64,000 bases of DNA from positions 1 to 64,000 of the forward strand of contig NZ_SISK01000006.1 of assembly GCF_004310345.1 (NCBI RefSeq), written 5' to 3'. The translations under genes and the position numbers were made by a program. The notes under the pieces were generated by a model, which was not told where the DNA came from, did no database searches, and worked only from the letters and a program-made list of their open reading frames with translations. Shown piece after piece: positions 1-8,977 of the stretch. Position 1 is the stretch's first letter. Each line of letters opens with the position of its first letter. The DNA is from Paracoccus subflavus (GTDB taxonomy: Bacteria > Pseudomonadota > Alphaproteobacteria > Rhodobacterales > Rhodobacteraceae).

Positions 1-120
1 GTCGAACGCGCCTTCTGTCGCATCAAGGACTTCCGCCGCGTCGCCACCCGCTACGACAAGCTCGCCTGCACCTACACCGCAGCCATAGCCCTCGCCGCTA
101 TCGTCACGTGGTGGTTATGA
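1..120 (+). CDS. IS5-family transposase, C-terminal fragment (cut by window edge)
   Basis: The first 39 codons read in frame to a TGA at 118-120 and give the C-terminus of a DDE transposase. The stretch RIKDFRRVATRYDK followed by a short hydrophobic tail (ALAAIVTWW) is the usual ending of IS5-family (IS427-like) transposases: a Glu-containing helix, an R-RVATRYDK block, then an AI-LAA-V helix. The start lies outside the window, so it cannot be said whether the gene is intact. Subgroup assignment is from memory of the family and is less certain than the family call. Confidence 0.8.
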   Translation, partial: VERAFCRIKDFRRVATRYDKLACTYTAAIALAAIVTWWL

Positions 121-130
121 GTCTGGACCC
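1..130 (+). mobile_element. Right end of an IS5-family insertion sequence
   Basis: The transposase stop is followed at once by GAGTCTGGACCC (119-130), which has the form of an outward-facing terminal inverted repeat. It abuts TA/CTAG, a typical target of IS427-like elements. The left end is outside the window, so the inverted repeat cannot be matched to its partner. The junction coincides with the stop codon of the convergent ygfZ gene (130-132). The exact end base, 129 or 130, is inferred. Confidence 0.65.
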
Positions 131-848
131 TAGGCCGGGGCCAGCCGCGCCGTCCCCGCCCGCATGTCAGGCCCAACGCGGTCGAAGCGGACATGCGCCA
201 GGGCATGACCGCCGGACTGGGTGAACAGGGTGCCCGCCTCCTTGCCCTCGGCGGTGGCGATCGGGGTGCCCACGGGGGCTGCGCCGTCGATCCTCAGCCG
301 GGTCAGGCCCTTTCGCAGGTCGGTCTTGTGCTTCATGCGGGCCGTCACCTCTTGCCCGACATAGCAGCCCTTGCGGAAATCGACGCCGTGCAGACGCTCG
401 AACCCGGCTTCCAGGATGAACGTCTCGTTCGGGATCAGTTCGGCCAGCGTTTCCGGGACGACATGCTCCACGCGGATGGCGTCGAAATCGGTGCCGTCGT
501 CGCCGGTGCCGCCATACAACCGCCAGCCCAGCGCCGGATGCCGGGGATCGGCAATGGCACCATCGGGCACAGGCCCGGTGCCCCGTGCGACGGTCATGTC
601 GGTTGGCTCGATCGAAACCCTGGAGCGCAGCCTGTACATCCCCAGCCGCCGGATCAGGTCGTCGGCCAGCCGCGCATCGACATCGACCAGCAGCGCGTCG
701 CCATCGGGCACGATCAGGAAGTCGGCCAGATACTTGCCCTGCGGAGTCAGCAGCGCGGCCCAGCAGGGCGCGCGGGTCACGTCGTTGCTGACCAATCCTT
801 GCAGAAAAGGCACGCGGTCATCGCCGGTGACGCGGATGATCGTGCGGG

Positions 849-852
<4 letters not shown>
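130..852 (-). CDS. ygfZ: YgfZ/GcvT-family folate-binding protein
   Basis: This 240-residue protein belongs to the YgfZ (COG0354) family. These are tetrahydrofolate-dependent proteins that support assembly or repair of certain Fe-S enzymes, including tRNA-thiolation enzymes such as MiaB. The family signature KGCYVGQE is at residues 161-168 and includes the conserved Cys163. Length is slightly short for the family, typically 240-330. The ATG overlaps the stop of the upstream ABC exporter gene by 4 bp, so the two are probably translated together. The stop codon sits exactly at the end of an insertion sequence, so the last residues could differ from the ancestral C-terminus. Confidence 0.93.
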
Positions 853-2603
<1,751 letters not shown>

Positions 2604-2756
2604 GGGCGGCGGCGCCTTTCGATGGCTTGGGCAGAGCCCAAGCCTTAGCCCGGACGGGCCGGGTGCGACAAGGTGCGGCGCCCGTGCCGCGGCGGTTGAC
2701 CTTGGCCCCCGCGGGTTCTAGCGATTCGGCATTTATCTGAAGGATATCGGAACATC

Positions 2757-3929
2757 ATGAGCCTTGCCGCAGGACGCCCCGTGATCGCCATTCCCGGCCC
2801 CTCGCCCGTGCCGGACCGGGTGCTGGCGGCCGCGCACCGCGCCTCGCCCGACATTTATGGCGAGGAGTTGGCCGAGTTGAACCTTCGGGTCGTGGCGCAA
2901 CTGAAGCGGCTGGCCGGAACGCAGGCGCATCTGGCCCCCTATATCGGCAATGGCCATGCCGCGTGGGAGGCGGCGGGCGCGAATCTGTTCAACCCCGGCG
3001 ATCAGGCTCTGGCCCTGTGTTCGGGCCATTTCGGCCGGTCCTGGGCCGGACACATGGAACAGATGGGCATCAATGTCGAACGGCTGGATTTCGGCAACCT
3101 GCCCGCCGATCCTGCCCTGCTGGCGCGCCGCCTGGCCAATGACACGGCCGGCGCGATCAAGGCGGTAATGGTGTGCCAGATCGACACCGCCACCGGCGTG
3201 ATGGCCGACATTCCGGCGCTGCGCGATGCCATGGGCGATCATCCGGCGTTGCTGGTGGTGGATGCCATCGCATCGCTGGGATGCGCGCCGATGATGATGG
3301 ACGACTGGGGCGTGGACGTGCTGATCTCGGCCAGCCAGAAGGGGCTGATGTGCCCGCCCGGCACCTGCTTTGTCTGGTTTTCGGACCGGACGGCGGCGCG
3401 CGGCCGGACCGCGCTGACCACGCCCTATTGGGACTGGCACCTGCGCGCCGATGCCGAGGCGCTGTGGCGGTTCTGGGGGGGCACGCCGCCGGTCCAGCAG
3501 ATCTTTGCGCTGGACGAGGCGCTGCGCATGATCCTGGACGAGGACGGGCTGTTCGCCGTCTGGGCACGCCACGCGGCCCTGGCCCGCGCCGTCTGGGCCA
3601 CCGTCGATGCCTGGGCCGAAGGAGGCACGGGCATCCGCCTGTCGGTGGACGATGCCGCCGCGCGGGCATCATCGGTCACGGCGATCACCCTGCCCGGCGC
3701 CGATGCGCTGCGCGCCTTCGTGGCCGAACAATGCGGGGTCACGCTGGGCATCGGCCTGGGCGCCCCTCTGCCCGAGGACGCGCTGCGCGTGGCCCATATG
3801 GGACATGCCAATGCCGCGATGATCCTGTCGGCGCTGGGTACGATGCAGGCGGGCATGATCGCCCTGGGCATTCCGCACGGCCCGGGCGGACTGGACGCCG
3901 CCGCGCGGGTGCTGGCCGAACCCGCCTGA
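2757..3929 (+). CDS. Class V aminotransferase, alanine/serine-glyoxylate type
   Basis: This 390-residue PLP enzyme of aminotransferase class V most resembles the alanine-glyoxylate/serine-glyoxylate transaminase family (COG0075). The N-terminal PGPSPVP motif, the segment QIDTATGVMADI (141-152), the PLP-phosphate region VVDAIASLG (167-175) and the Schiff-base lysine in SASQKG (K195) are all present. Family members move amino groups between serine or alanine and glyoxylate; pyridoxamine-pyruvate transaminase is a close relative, so the exact substrate is uncertain. The gene stands alone and diverges from the ABC exporter. GAAGGA lies about 10 nt before the ATG as a plausible ribosome site. Confidence 0.85.
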   Translation: MSLAAGRPVIAIPGPSPVPDRVLAAAHRASPDIYGEELAELNLRVVAQLKRLAGTQAHLAPYIGNGHAAWEAAGANLFNPGDQALALCSGHFGRSWAGHMEQMGINVERLDFGNLPADPALLARRLANDTAGAIKAVMVCQIDTATGVMADIPALRDAMGDHPALLVVDAIASLGCAPMMMDDWGVDVLISASQKGLMCPPGTCFVWFSDRTAARGRTALTTPYWDWHLRADAEALWRFWGGTPPVQQIFALDEALRMILDEDGLFAVWARHAALARAVWATVDAWAEGGTGIRLSVDDAAARASSVTAITLPGADALRAFVAEQCGVTLGIGLGAPLPEDALRVAHMGHANAAMILSALGTMQAGMIALGIPHGPGGLDAAARVLAEPA

Positions 3930-3987
3930 CGCCCGGACCGCATGGCCCGCGTCCGTTTCCCCGTGACCCAACGAAAAGGCCGGAACC

Positions 3988-4563
3988 TTACCCCCGCGCC
4001 GCGTCCGGCAGCCGGGCAAGCGTGACCACGGTGTCGCCATAGCGCCGCTGGTCGATCTGCTTTAACGGCGCGGGGACAAGGGGCGGGCGGCCTTCTTCCC
4101 AGACGACCATCGCGCCGGGGGCGATCCAGCCCCCGCCGATCGCCTGAACGATCGCCCGTTCGCCCAGACCCAGGGCATAGGGCGGATCGAGAAAGACCAG
4201 ATCGTACGGCGCGGCGCGATTGTCGCCCATCCGCATCGCGTCGCGCCGCAGCACATCCGTCCCCGCCTGGGCCCGGGCCCGGGCCACGTTGCTGCGGATC
4301 AGGGCCTGCGCCGTTGCGCCGTCATCGACAAAGGTCACATGCGCCGCACCGCGCGACAGCGCCTCGAGCCCCAGGGCGCCGGTGCCCGCGAACAGGTCCA
4401 GCACCCGCGCCCCCGGGATCGGATTGCCCTGGGTGCCGTTGACCAGCAGGTTGAAGATCGCCTCGCGCACCCGGTCGGAGGTGGGCCGCAGATGGGCGGC
4501 CCTGTCGCCGTCGCCCAGATCGGCCAGTTTCAGGCCCCGCAGACTGCCGCCGACGATCCTCAT
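3988..4563 (-). CDS. rsmD: 16S rRNA (guanine-966-N2)-methyltransferase RsmD
   Basis: This 191-residue Rossmann-fold methyltransferase has the full RsmD signature. The N-terminus MRIVGGSLRG is followed by LRPTSDRVREAIFN, the SAM-binding motif VLDLFAGTGALGLEA near residues 54-68, and the catalytic LDPPYALG near 126-133. RsmD methylates N2 of G966 in helix 31 of 16S rRNA using the assembled 30S subunit. The size is typical. The gene is downstream of the flavoprotein on the same strand with a 94-bp gap. Confidence 0.95.
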   Translation of the reverse strand: MRIVGGSLRGLKLADLGDGDRAAHLRPTSDRVREAIFNLLVNGTQGNPIPGARVLDLFAGTGALGLEALSRGAAHVTFVDDGATAQALIRSNVARARAQAGTDVLRRDAMRMGDNRAAPYDLVFLDPPYALGLGERAIVQAIGGGWIAPGAMVVWEEGRPPLVPAPLKQIDQRRYGDTVVTLARLPDAARG

Positions 4564-4657
4564 GCCACGATCCCCGAAAGCGACCGATGGCGGGGAACTG
4601 TCTGCCCGCCCGCCCCGCCCGGGCGCCCGAGGATAGGTCGGTCAGGAAGAACACGCA

Positions 4658-5860
4658 TCATGCAAGCAGCGTCCTGAGATCGGCTGCGGCGACAATCGCG
4701 TCGGGATCGGGGCTGCGGCCCGCCTCGATCAGGCGCTTGCCGATCATATAGGCGCGCGCGTCGTTCAGCGCATCGACGGCGAGCAGGCGGCCTTGCCGGA
4801 AATACCAGACCGATCCGCCGTGACGGCCCTCGCCAGGGCGTGTGATGATCCGGTCATGGCCGGTTCCCAGTCCCGCGATCTGCAGCTTGGCGTCGAACTG
4901 ATCCGACCAGAACCATGGCCTTGGCTGGTACGGCGTGTTCGCGCCCAGGATGTTGTCGGCCACGGCCTCGGCCATGTCGATGGCGTTGCCCACGCTTTCC
5001 AGCCGCAGCCGTCCGCCTTGCCACGGCAGGCTGGCGCAGTCGCCCGCGGCCCAGATTGCAGGGTCCGAGGTCCGGCCCAGGGCATCGGTGGCGATGCCGT
5101 TCTCGACCGCCAGACCGGCGGCCTGCGCCAAGGCCGTATCCGGCAGCACACCGATGCCTACGACGATAAGGTCGGCGGGCAGTTCGCGGCCGTCGTTCAG
5201 CGCCACCCCGTCCGCCCGGCCGGTCCCGGTGATGTGGGATATGCCGGTGCCTTCCAGAATGTCGACCCCATGCGCCCGGTGCAGGGCGCGGATCATGTCG
5301 GCCGTTTCCGGTGCCGCGACCCGGCCCAGGATGCGGGGCGCCGCCTCGATCAGCGTGACGGACAGATCCAGCCTGCGGGCTACGGCGGCGGCTTCCAGCC
5401 CGATATAGCCGCCGCCGATCACGATCAGACGGCGGCCGGCCCGCATCTGCGGGGCCAGCGCATCCACATCGGCCAGGGTGCGGATTACATGAACGCCCGG
5501 CAGATCGCCCCCCATGGCGGCGGGCAGGCGGCGGGCCTGGGCGCCGGTGGTCAGGGCCAGCACATCGTAGCCGATCTTTCCCTTGTCGGTCAGGATGAAC
5601 CGCTGCGCCGGATCCAGAGCCGTCGCCGTTTCGCCCGGTCGCAGCATGATTCCCTGATCCCGCCACCAACCGGACGAGCGCAGTTCCAGACGATCCAGCC
5701 CCATCTGGCCCAGCAGATAGGCCTTGGACAGGGGCGGACGCTGATAGGGGGCCACGGGTTCGGCGCCGATCACCACGATCCCGCCCGCATGACCCCTGGC
5801 GCGCAGCCGCGCCGCCATCGACGCCGCCGCCTGCCCTGCCCCCACGATCACGATCTTCAT
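4658..5860 (-). CDS. FAD/NAD-dependent ferredoxin reductase-type flavoprotein
   Basis: The 400-residue product starts at MKIVIVGAGQAAAS, giving a classical FAD dinucleotide-binding motif at the extreme N-terminus. It has a second glycine-rich motif VIGGGYIGLEAA for NAD(P)H and the FAD-contacting WAAGDCAS near residue 268. PYQRPPLSKAYL is typical of rhodocoxin, putidaredoxin and biphenyl-dioxygenase ferredoxin reductases, which pass electrons from NADH to a 2Fe-2S ferredoxin. An open frame extends 25 codons upstream, but the chosen ATG has GGAAGGGGCGGAAA before it and fits the family start. No ferredoxin, P450 or oxygenase lies nearby, so its partner is unknown. Confidence 0.88.
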   Translation of the reverse strand: MKIVIVGAGQAAASMAARLRARGHAGGIVVIGAEPVAPYQRPPLSKAYLLGQMGLDRLELRSSGWWRDQGIMLRPGETATALDPAQRFILTDKGKIGYDVLALTTGAQARRLPAAMGGDLPGVHVIRTLADVDALAPQMRAGRRLIVIGGGYIGLEAAAVARRLDLSVTLIEAAPRILGRVAAPETADMIRALHRAHGVDILEGTGISHITGTGRADGVALNDGRELPADLIVVGIGVLPDTALAQAAGLAVENGIATDALGRTSDPAIWAAGDCASLPWQGGRLRLESVGNAIDMAEAVADNILGANTPYQPRPWFWSDQFDAKLQIAGLGTGHDRIITRPGEGRHGGSVWYFRQGRLLAVDALNDARAYMIGKRLIEAGRSPDPDAIVAAADLRTLLA

Positions 5861-5949
5861 GCCGGTTTCCGCCCCTTCCCGGCCCGCTGGCCTGTCATCG
5901 GCCCGCAGCCTATAGTCGGCGCGAATCCGTTGCAATTCAGGAGGACTGC

Positions 5950-6435
5950 ATGAGCGTCACCGTCGGAGATTCATTGCCCCAGGGCAAACTGCTGCGGGTG
6001 GGCGAGAATGGCCCCGAAGCTGTCGAAACGGCCGATCTGGGCCAGGGCCGAATTGCCCTGTTCGGGCTGCCGGGCGCCTTTACCGGCACCTGCACCAATG
6101 CCCATATGCCCAGCTTCGTGCGCACCGCCGAGGCGTTCCGCGACAAGGGCGTCAGCCGCATCGTCTGCCTGACCGTGAACGACCCCTTCGTGACCGCCGC
6201 CTGGGCCAAGTCAACAGGAGCCGCGGATGCCGGGATCGAGGTTCTGGCCGATGCCGACGGCAGCGTGACCAAATCGCTTGGCCTCGACTTCAGCAACCCG
6301 GCCGTCGGCTTTTTCGGGCGCAGCAAGCGCTTTGCGGCGCTGCTGAACGACGGCGTCTTCGAGGTGATCGACGTCGAGGACAGCCCCGGCCAATGTGCCG
6401 TCAGCGCCGGAGAGGCGCTGCTGGAAAAGGTCTGA
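5950..6435 (+). CDS. Peroxiredoxin, Prx5/AhpE-type redoxin
   Basis: This 161-residue thioredoxin-fold peroxidase carries the Prx5-type active site PGAFTGTCTNAH (41-52), with peroxidatic Cys48 and the preceding Thr. The downstream VNDPFV segment is also typical. It reduces hydrogen peroxide and alkyl hydroperoxides, usually with glutaredoxin/glutathione or thioredoxin as reductant. Two further cysteines (in SRIVCLTV and GQCAV) could act as resolving residues. A strong AGGAGG precedes the ATG by 6 nt. It diverges from the flavoprotein gene with only about 90 bp between them, so the two may share a redox-responsive promoter; that link is inference. Confidence 0.92.
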   Translation: MSVTVGDSLPQGKLLRVGENGPEAVETADLGQGRIALFGLPGAFTGTCTNAHMPSFVRTAEAFRDKGVSRIVCLTVNDPFVTAAWAKSTGAADAGIEVLADADGSVTKSLGLDFSNPAVGFFGRSKRFAALLNDGVFEVIDVEDSPGQCAVSAGEALLEKV

Positions 6436-6479
6436 TCCCGGCGGCTGGCGGAACGCCCGCCAGCCTCGCACCGCCGGCC

Positions 6480-7610
6480 TCAGACCTCCTTGCGGAAGGG
6501 GGTGAATTCGGCCAGGGCCTCGATCTCGGCGCCCATGGCGTCGCGTTCGCGATCCAGATAGTCGGCCAGAGCACGCCCGAATCCTTCGTCCGCGACCCAG
6601 TGCAGGGAATGGGTGGCGACGGGCTCGTATCCGCGCGCCAGCTTGTGTTCGCCCTGGGCGCCGGCCTCGACCCGCGACAGGCCGCGTTCGATCGCCACGT
6701 CGATGGCCTGGTGATAGCATAGCTCGAAATGCAGAAACGGGTGATCCTCGACGCAGCCCCAGTATCGGCCATAGATCGCGTCCGGTCCCAGGAAGTTCAG
6801 GGCCCCGGCGACCGGCCGCCCGTCGCGTTCGGCCAGAACCAGCAGGATATCGTCGCGCATGGTTTCGTGCACATGGTCGAAGAACGCCCGCGTCAGATAG
6901 GGGCGGCCCCATTTGCGGCTGCCGGTATCCTGATAGAACACCCAGAAGGCGTCCCAATGGTGCGGTTTCAGATCGTCTCCGGTCAGGTGCCGGATGATGC
7001 CGCCAAAGCCTTGCGCCCGCGCCCGCTCCTTGCGCAGGTCCTTGCGCTTGCGCGACGACAGGGCACCCAGGAAATCGTCAAAGCTGCCATAGCCCCGGTT
7101 CAGCCAGTGAAACTGTTGCGTGACGCGCGGCAGAAGGCCCGTCTCGGCCCCGGCCTGCGCCTCGTCCTCGGTGCAAAAGGTGACATGGACCCCCGAGGCC
7201 CCAACCCGTTCGGCCAGCCGCGTCATGCCCGCCAGCAGGGGCTGACGCAAGGCGGGATCGCGCGTCAGCAGCCGGGCGCCGGTGGCCGGGGTAAAGGGCA
7301 CCGCCGCCTGCAACTTGGGATAATAGCGTCCACCCGCCCGGTGATAGGCCTCGGCCCAGGCATGATCGAAGATGTATTCCCCCTGGCTGTGGGCCTTGGC
7401 ATACAGCGGCGCGGCGGCGACCACCTGGCCGTCGGCCTCCAGCGTCACATGCAGGGGTTGCCAGCCCGTTCCGCCCCCGACAGATCCGGATTCCTCCAGC
7501 GCCAGCAGAAAGCGATGCGTGGTGAACGGATTGTCGTCGCCAAGCGAGTCCCATGTATCGGCGGGAATCGCGGCGATGCCGGGGTGGGTGTTCAGGATCA
7601 GCGCGGTCAT
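6480..7610 (-). CDS. COG3146 GNAT-fold/FemAB-like protein of unknown substrate
   Basis: This 376-residue protein matches the COG3146 (DUF482) family, predicted GNAT- or FemAB-like acyltransferases sometimes called peptidogalycan biosynthesis proteins. Recognisable blocks are the N-terminal NPFTTHRFLLALEESG, the segment YGSFDDFLGALSSRKRK near residue 175, HFELCYHQAIDVAIERG and the C-terminal GAQGEHKLARGYEPVATHS. No family member known to me has a proven reaction, so the aminoacyl or acyl transfer role rests on fold. No signal peptide is visible, which points to the cytoplasm. It is a single gene, convergent with the peroxiredoxin gene. Confidence 0.85.
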   Translation of the reverse strand: MTALILNTHPGIAAIPADTWDSLGDDNPFTTHRFLLALEESGSVGGGTGWQPLHVTLEADGQVVAAAPLYAKAHSQGEYIFDHAWAEAYHRAGGRYYPKLQAAVPFTPATGARLLTRDPALRQPLLAGMTRLAERVGASGVHVTFCTEDEAQAGAETGLLPRVTQQFHWLNRGYGSFDDFLGALSSRKRKDLRKERARAQGFGGIIRHLTGDDLKPHHWDAFWVFYQDTGSRKWGRPYLTRAFFDHVHETMRDDILLVLAERDGRPVAGALNFLGPDAIYGRYWGCVEDHPFLHFELCYHQAIDVAIERGLSRVEAGAQGEHKLARGYEPVATHSLHWVADEGFGRALADYLDRERDAMGAEIEALAEFTPFRKEV

Positions 7611-7706
7611 GACCGCAAGCTAGGGGCTTGGGGCGCGTTTGTCAGGGGGGCTGGGCGCCGCATTGCGGCAGAGGGATCCAACTTGGCGAAAATGTCGCAC
7701 GGGGTG

Positions 7707-7725
7707 CGGGGGTATGACACCCCCG
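7707..7725 (-). terminator. Hairpin after the glycerophosphodiesterase gene
   Basis: A perfect 7-bp inverted repeat, CGGGGGT and ACCCCCG with a 5-nt loop, lies just past the stop codon of the minus-strand phosphodiesterase gene. No clear T-run follows in the direction of transcription, so it could be a weak terminator or an mRNA-stabilising stem. Confidence 0.4.
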
Positions 7726-7729
7726 GTGC

Positions 7730-8479
7730 CTAGCGCATCGCCGAATAACCCTCGAAGGTGATGTTGTCGGCCACGCGACGAGCGACGGCTTCCTCCTCAG
7801 GGCTGCGGATCGTCCAGCACAGGACAGGCACTCCCACAGCCTTCAGGGCATCCACCCGCGGGTTCAACAGATCGTTCTTGTCATGCGAGATGAAGCAGGC
7901 GCCGCAGCGGTCGAAATCGGCGATCGTGGCCAGATGGCGCCGCCGCTCCTCGGGGATGCCCGACCAGTCGTTTTCCGGAAAGCCGCAGGTCGTCAGTCCA
8001 ACGGGAATATCGGGGGCAATCCGATGAAAAGCCTCGGCCACATGCGGATTGAAGGACATCACGGCCACGGGACCATCGTAGGTCCGCAAGGCCTCGGCCA
8101 CAGGCCGATGCAGATCGCCGATCTGCGGGCCCAGGCGCATGTCCTGGTCCTTGATCTCGATCAGCAGGGGGACACGGCCCGCCACCAGGTCCAGGAACTG
8201 CCGCAGGGTCGGGATCGACTGGTCGGTGCCCAGCAGCCGTCTGGCCGACAGCGCGTCCGGTTCAAGCGACGCGACAAGACCGTCCGTCCCGGTCAGACGG
8301 CGCAGGTCATAGTCGTGGAACACCACCGGTTCGCCCCCGGCAGGCTGGATGTCCAGTTCGATCGCATAGCCCGCATCAATCGCCGCCTGGGCAGCGGCCA
8401 GACTGTTTTCGGGGATGCCGTGGCCGTGCAGGCCGCGATGCGCGATGGGGATGGTCAGGAAGGCGTCGGGCAAACCCAT
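7730..8479 (-). CDS. Glycerophosphodiester phosphodiesterase family protein
   Basis: This 249-residue TIM-barrel enzyme has the GDPD signature: HRG followed by PENS (residues 14-25), then the acidic pair in ELDIQ and the second histidine in VFHDYDL. These residues bind the metal and act as acid/base in hydrolysis of glycerophosphodiesters to glycerol-3-phosphate and an alcohol. No secretion signal is seen, so a cytoplasmic UgpQ-like role in phospholipid turnover is likely. Its ATG shares one base with the stop of ridA (TGATG), showing translational coupling. Confidence 0.9.
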   Translation of the reverse strand: MGLPDAFLTIPIAHRGLHGHGIPENSLAAAQAAIDAGYAIELDIQPAGGEPVVFHDYDLRRLTGTDGLVASLEPDALSARRLLGTDQSIPTLRQFLDLVAGRVPLLIEIKDQDMRLGPQIGDLHRPVAEALRTYDGPVAVMSFNPHVAEAFHRIAPDIPVGLTTCGFPENDWSGIPEERRRHLATIADFDRCGACFISHDKNDLLNPRVDALKAVGVPVLCWTIRSPEEEAVARRVADNITFEGYSAMR

Positions 8480-8934
8480 CAGGCAACCTCGAAGATGGCT
8501 TCGACCTCGACCGCGACGCCCAGCGGCAGCGCGGCGGCGGATACGGCGGCGCGGGCATGGCGGCCCGCCTCGCCAAAAATCTCGACCATCAGATCAGAAC
8601 AGCCGTTGATGACCTTGGGCTGGTCGGTGAAATCGGCGGTGGAATTGACGAACCCGGTCAGCTTGACCACGCGGCGAACCCGGTCCAGATCGCCCACGGC
8701 GGCCTTGAGCTGCGCGATCAGCGACAGCCCGCAGCAACGGGCGGCGGCGGCGCCCTCATCGACCGACAGGCCGTCGCCCAGACGGCCCTTGATGAGGCCG
8801 TTGTCGTCCTGGCTGATCTGGCCGGATACAAAGATCAGGTTGCCGGTCTGCACGAAGGGCACATAGTTCGCGGCAGGCATAGGGGCTGCGGGAAGGGTGA
8901 TGCCCTTGTCGGCAAGGGTGGCTTCGATGCTCAT
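8479..8934 (-). CDS. RidA (YjgF/YER057c/UK114) family protein
   Basis: This 151-residue member of the RidA superfamily has the N-terminal pattern in which LIFVSGQI marks the trimer core. Archetypal RidA hydrolyses reactive enamine/imine intermediates released by PLP enzymes such as threonine dehydratase. Here the usual C-terminal motif with its conserved Arg is replaced by PLGVAVEVEAIFEVA, which is typical of the longer RidA subgroup, some of which lack deaminase activity. A near-perfect AGGAGG precedes the ATG. An ilvA gene lies about 8 kb away, a loose functional association only. Confidence 0.88.
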   Translation of the reverse strand: MSIEATLADKGITLPAAPMPAANYVPFVQTGNLIFVSGQISQDDNGLIKGRLGDGLSVDEGAAAARCCGLSLIAQLKAAVGDLDRVRRVVKLTGFVNSTADFTDQPKVINGCSDLMVEIFGEAGRHARAAVSAAALPLGVAVEVEAIFEVA

Positions 8935-8977
8935 GATGTCCTCCTGTGCTTCGGGCGCGACCCTAGCGCGGCATCGC

